Under the pieces are notes generated by a model. The model searched no databases and was not told the DNA's origin. It was given only the letters and a program-made list of their open reading frames with translations. A DNA stretch of 64,000 bases from Smittia aterrima (Eukaryota; Arthropoda; Insecta; Diptera; Chironomidae), in the NCBI GenBank assembly GCA_033063855.1, contig CP093829.1:9310243-9374242 (forward strand), given 5' to 3'. Of this stretch, positions 60,612 to 64,000 are shown in pieces. The first letter of the stretch is position 1, and every line of letters begins with the position of its first letter. Position numbers and translations under genes: made by a program.

Positions 60612-61473
60612 TTCCGCTGTTTTTCTTGATTTCCCGATGAGATTTCGTTCGCTGAGACTCCAAATGTTGATTGCTCCTCTAGACCTGAAAAGAAACGAAA
60701 AAATTAGTTTAAAAACTTAGTTGGAAGATGAAACTTACCACTCGTTCTACTCTGCTGGTGACGCTGATCCTTTCCATCGACTTCTTTAGGCTTGACGACG
60801 CTTGGTTTTACCAATTCATTAAGTTTTCTTGTTTGTTTATATTTTTTCAAAGAAAAAATATTTAGTTTATATTTTTCGCGTTCCCGATCACTGTTGATGA
60901 TTTTTTAACACATAAATCACTAATGCCAACTCCCACTATCGATTTTAATCACTATCGATCACTTTCAACGCGAATTTATAACAATTTAACTCAATTTACT
61001 TTTTTTAGTTCATTTTTCACTGCGCAACTGAGCAAGCGCGTTTTGTGCGCAAATATGGAACAAAAATATGTGCAAAGTTAAATCCTCTATGTGCATAGTT
61101 TTATCTCCAATTCCATGTTTACAAATCTCATAATTTAGTTAACTTAATTAAATATTTCGAACCCGGCAAAAATAATGTAATGAGTTGAATAAATTTGTTT
61201 TCTCCTAAGATAAAAATATTAAAACTCCGTCGACCAGGAAGAAAGATATTAAGTTGCAAACTTTGAGAACAGTCAAAAAAGTGTGTTTTATGCGCAAATA
61301 TTGCAAATCGCTCTAAATAGTTTTTTAAATTATTAATTTCCGTTTATTTTCAGTTATGAAAATTAAAAGTTTGGTTGTAACCAAAACTTCAACCTAAAAA
61401 GATTTGGTGGAATAAACAAATAAAAGGAAAACTTTTTCATCGTTTGTTCATTTCGTTCTTAACATTCGAAGAG

Positions 61474-61543
61474 GTAACATCAACTGCTCGCATTATTTTT
61501 CTTTCTGGAATTTTTTATTTGAATTCTTTTTTTTACTTTTTAG
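61474..61543 (+). promoter_or_regulatory. 5'UTR intron of F-box gene D, TATA box absent
   Basis: The UTR exon ends TTCGAAGAG and the 70-nt intron (GTAACA to TTTTAG) matches the other family members. Homology begins at about 61413, just inside the sequence where the others have TATAAGAATTCGA. The family's TATA box was therefore not carried along. Confidence 0.55.
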
Positions 61544-61594
61544 CCACAGACAAAAACTTTTGAGAGAAGCTTATCACCGATCTCGACTAAGGAA

Positions 61595-62884
61595 ATGTCA
61601 TCGAAGCAAATTAAAGTATCTGAGCTGACAAACATGGATCCATTGGAATATCTTTCACGTTTTCTCGGCATTCCTGAAATGATCTTTAAGCATTTTAGTG
61701 GCAAAGACGTGTTAGCAGCTTCAGAAGTCAGTCCAAGTTATTACAATTCCATCGCGTCGTCGAAAGTTCTCATGAAGAAAATTAAAGTTGTTTTTAATGA
61801 TAAAAGTGTAAACCAGTCGGAAGATTTCAATTTGCTGAAGAACAGCTCGAGACTTTATCAGAACATTAGAATCCGCCGAAGAAAAGTAAATGTAGAAGAT
61901 GAAAATGGAAATCAAAGAGAAATCGGCGATTACGTGACCGATTCAGAACTTGATTTCTTTCAAAGTAAGGCTCACGAATGGAAAAATGTTTCACTCGAAA
62001 ATGTTTATTTTAGAAATAAACTGGATCTGTGGAGATTCTTGTCAGCAATCGAATCATCAGTCGAAAGAATTACTGTCTTGGTGAATGGCGTCCTTCCATT
62101 TGAAGATCCATCTTCAGAGATTGAATCTTTCGAAGCTTTAAAGTTTCCAAAGTTGAAACAACTTAGAGTTCATATTAACGCCAACAGTTTTAGTAAAACT
62201 TTGATAAGATTTTTGTTAAATTCTGTTGCTATCGAAGATTTTTATTTATTTGACTATTCTGGTGAATTCGACAAAGATATTTTAACAAAAATACTCGAGA
62301 ACTTCGACAAACTGAAATATCTCATGATTATTTCAATAACCACAATTCAAATATTCGAAGATGAATCTTGGAAAAAGTTTCAATTCAAGCTCAAGAGTTT
62401 GGCAATAAATTTAATTAATAGCGGACCCCGTGATCATGTCACAAACTTTCTTAAATTTATTAAGTCACAAAGCGATCATCTCGAGAGATTGATGATCACA
62501 CTGTGCTGTGAAGGCAAAGAAACCATCTTGGACATGATCATGACGTTACCAAAGTTGAAGATTCTCACTCTCTGGTATTTTAAAACTTTTTCCGAGAATG
62601 AAGTTCCAAATAATATTTCAACCTCAATTACTGATCTGACTTTAGAAGAATGCGCTGGGGCTGTCATTCTAAAATATTTTTTAGATTCAATGCCGAACGT
62701 GAGAAATCTTAAACTCAACTCAATCGACGAAGAAGAATTTAAAATGTTGAAATCAATGAAGAGAAAGTTTGAAATATTGAGAGTTTGTGAATTGAAAGAA
62801 GTTGACTTTAAGGAACTGGAAGAAATTATGGCTGAGAATTATACTTCACTTAAAATATTCAAGCCAAATCAATTAATGGAGTAA
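61595..62884 (+). CDS. F-box/leucine-rich protein D, shifted start
   Basis: A single coding exon gives 429 residues, starting MSSKQIKVSELTNMD as in C. The ancestral ATG position reads TTT here, so C and D share the internal start. The F-box-like region is GIPEMIFKHFSGKDVLAASE, then VSPSYYNSIASS (Phe to Ser in the conserved FIASS). Leucine-rich units follow (FPKLKQLRVHI, FDKLKYLMIIS, FKLKSLAINL, LPKLKILTLWYF). The C-terminus diverges as LKIFKPNQLME. Right after the stop, the AAAACCTTTTTA sequence corresponds to DNA about 90 nt beyond the stop of C, so a deletion probably removed the old 3'UTR and replaced the last codons. Confidence 0.82.
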   Translation: MSSKQIKVSELTNMDPLEYLSRFLGIPEMIFKHFSGKDVLAASEVSPSYYNSIASSKVLMKKIKVVFNDKSVNQSEDFNLLKNSSRLYQNIRIRRRKVNVEDENGNQREIGDYVTDSELDFFQSKAHEWKNVSLENVYFRNKLDLWRFLSAIESSVERITVLVNGVLPFEDPSSEIESFEALKFPKLKQLRVHINANSFSKTLIRFLLNSVAIEDFYLFDYSGEFDKDILTKILENFDKLKYLMIISITTIQIFEDESWKKFQFKLKSLAINLINSGPRDHVTNFLKFIKSQSDHLERLMITLCCEGKETILDMIMTLPKLKILTLWYFKTFSENEVPNNISTSITDLTLEECAGAVILKYFLDSMPNVRNLKLNSIDEEEFKMLKSMKRKFEILRVCELKEVDFKELEEIMAENYTSLKIFKPNQLME

Positions 62885-63388
62885 AACCTTTTTAACTTTT
62901 TCTTCAAAATCTTTCCAAAAGCAAATAAAATTATTTTTTCTTTTTAATTATCATTTTTATTTATTCGACTTGAGTTGGCTCTTTTAATTTTTTTTCGAAT
63001 AGGGTCAATGATTACTCATGCTCAGTTTAGTGTTTTTTTTTACATAAATTGCTTCTGCAGGCTTTGACTCTCAATATATCGCTCAAGAAAGGAGTCAATT
63101 AAGTGAATGACTATATTTACAATTTTTCTGTATACTCAGGTTTTCTCTGCGATGTCTCTAACATAGTTTAATTAAGCACGTAAGTTGACTCTAAATCTGA
63201 CTATTCGTGCGCCACTTTCGCCTCGTTAAAAAAATGAGAAGCGAAACTTGAAAAATCCGTTAATTCGCAAGAAAGGCGGAAGCGACAAATTTCGCCTCCG
63301 TAATTTTTAAAACGTAAACAAACAAAATCGAAAGTTAATTAAAATGTGTTTTGTGGCAACCCAGTGAATTTAATTAAGTGCAGCGACA
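62885..63388. other. Spacer after F-box gene D
   Basis: AATAAAATT near 62923 is a likely polyadenylation signal for gene D. The rest is AT-rich non-coding sequence with no supported gene. The promoter of the small spliced ORF at 63389 may lie at the right end. Confidence 0.45.
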
Positions 63389-63745
63389 ATGGAAAGTGAC
63401 TTGGAACAACGGATCAACATAAGGAAAGCAAATTCGCAGTTAAGGAATAAGAGTGAAGGTAAGTATCAAGTAAAATATGATTTCGACTTCAATTTTCTAA
63501 TTTCTTTTTCTTTCAGGTGACAGCGGCAGCAACGAGATGACAACAAAGCACCAGGGACGACGGAGGATCATCAGAAGGAGGAAATCAACAGCAGCAGATC
63601 ATCGTAGGATATGTTTGTAAGTATTAAGTGATAAAGTGAAAGTGATTTTAATGTGATTTTAAGTAACAAGGCATATTCTTTTAGATCTAAAAGGCGGCGA
63701 AGCTCCACGCAAAATTTTCTTGGGATCTCTACTACCTGTAATTAA
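63389..63745 (+). CDS. Putative small basic protein, three exons
   Basis: The candidate exons are 63389-63458, 63517-63616 and 63685-63745, giving 76 residues. It starts MESDLEQRINIRKANSQLRN, crosses GDSGSNEMTTKHQGRRRIIR and ends RRRSSTQNF then GISTTCN. All four splice sites are canonical (two GTAAGT donors, TTTCAG and TTTTAG acceptors) with introns of about 60-70 nt, as elsewhere in the window. AAATAAAATG follows at about 63767. The product is very rich in Arg/Lys, with no domain I recognise. A diverged inverted copy follows immediately, so this may be part of a repeat family rather than a host gene. Confidence 0.35.
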
Positions 63746-63825
63746 ATTTAAGTCTTTCTAAATTTCAAATAAAATGCTTTAAAGTTAAAAAGATTTATTG
63801 GTATTTGATAATTTTCTGAAAAACA

Positions 63826-64000
63826 GTTTCAGCTTCTGGTGTTTCCTCGACGTTTCTAGTGCTTTGTTTTTCACCTCGTTGCCGCTGTCATCTAAAAAGA
63901 AAGAAATTAAATTCTTTGGAAATTGGAGTCGAAATATTATTCTTATGCCACCTTTGCTCTTGTTTTTTTTCGATATTTCTTTAACTTTCCAACATCGCTG
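63826..64000 (-). repeat. Inverted, diverged copy of the small spliced ORF
   Basis: On the minus strand, TTTTTAG is followed by ATGACAGCGGCAACGAGGTG, matching the second exon of the 63389 gene (GTGACAGCGGCAGCAACGAG). Upstream on that strand, CAGCGATGTTGGAAAGT and AACAAGAGCAAAGG resemble its first exon. The first-exon frame meets a TAA after a few codons in this copy. The window ends inside it. Confidence 0.45.

Larger units (their letters stand above)
59233..61314. mobile_element. 2.1-kb element with terminal inverted repeats
   Basis: AGAGCGATTTGCAATATT at 59233-59250 is exactly inverted at 61297-61314. The match continues more weakly inward (ATGCACATA versus TGCGCATAA). The bases TA flank each terminus, consistent with a TA target duplication. 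Subterminal copies of TATTATGCACATA-like motifs occur at 59247 and 59648 and, inverted or varied, near 61045-61110, resembling transposase-binding repeats. The inside has a minus-strand putative spliced small ORF, a frame-broken coding relic at about 59949-60080, and an inverted repeat (60172-60220 with 60295-60345). No transposase domain was recognised, so it is probably non-autonomous or decayed. Confidence 0.55.

Noticed and set aside
1..64000. CRISPR-like arrays
   Set aside because: No regularly spaced identical repeats were seen, and the genome is clearly eukaryotic.

Overview
The window is animal nuclear DNA, most likely from an insect and probably a nematoceran fly (a midge-like dipteran). 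It is AT-rich, has GT-AG introns mostly of 50-70 bp, and encodes recognisable arthropod proteins: a colt-type carnitine carrier, a class B scavenger receptor, a forkhead factor, DJ-1 and GDP-mannose dehydratase. No prokaryotic operon, CRISPR array or convincing tRNA/rRNA gene was seen. Species-level placement is inference. Coding sequences were assembled by hand from reading frames, splice signals and remembered family sequences. Exon sums divisible by three support the joins; no database search was run.

Layout. 1-5.4 kb: no gene. 5.4-17.3 kb: ten tandem short-chain dehydrogenase/reductase (SDR) genes, all on the minus strand, followed by a 56-residue secreted cysteine peptide gene at 17.4-17.6 kb. 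17.6-32 kb: a gene-poor region holding one forkhead-box gene (24.3-25.4 kb). 32.0-33.4 kb: GDP-mannose 4,6-dehydratase. 33.9-35.6 kb: F-box/leucine-rich gene A (minus). 36.2-40.9 kb: mitochondrial carnitine/acylcarnitine carrier (plus), whose large intron holds an antisense secreted LRR protein gene. 41.6-49.7 kb: a ten-exon CD36-family scavenger receptor (minus), with DJ-1 nested antisense in one intron. 49.7-53.6 kb: no gene. 53.6-62.9 kb: F-box/LRR genes B, C and D (plus), separated by repeat debris and a roughly 2.1 kb element with terminal inverted repeats. 63.4-64 kb: a small spliced ORF facing an inverted, diverged copy of itself.

The window shows two family expansions. The SDR array has head-to-tail genes with conserved promoters. 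The F-box family was copied together with its 5'UTR intron and in three cases its TATA box. Paralogues C and D have lost the ancestral start codon, and B, C and D lack a 38-residue segment present in A. Two separate gene-in-intron arrangements, both antisense, lie within 10 kb of each other.

The most novel-looking items are the small secreted peptide beside the SDR array, the start-codon shift and mosaic structure of the F-box family, a coding-like fragment conserved downstream of two F-box genes, and the TIR element inserted in a CAACCAAA repeat field.
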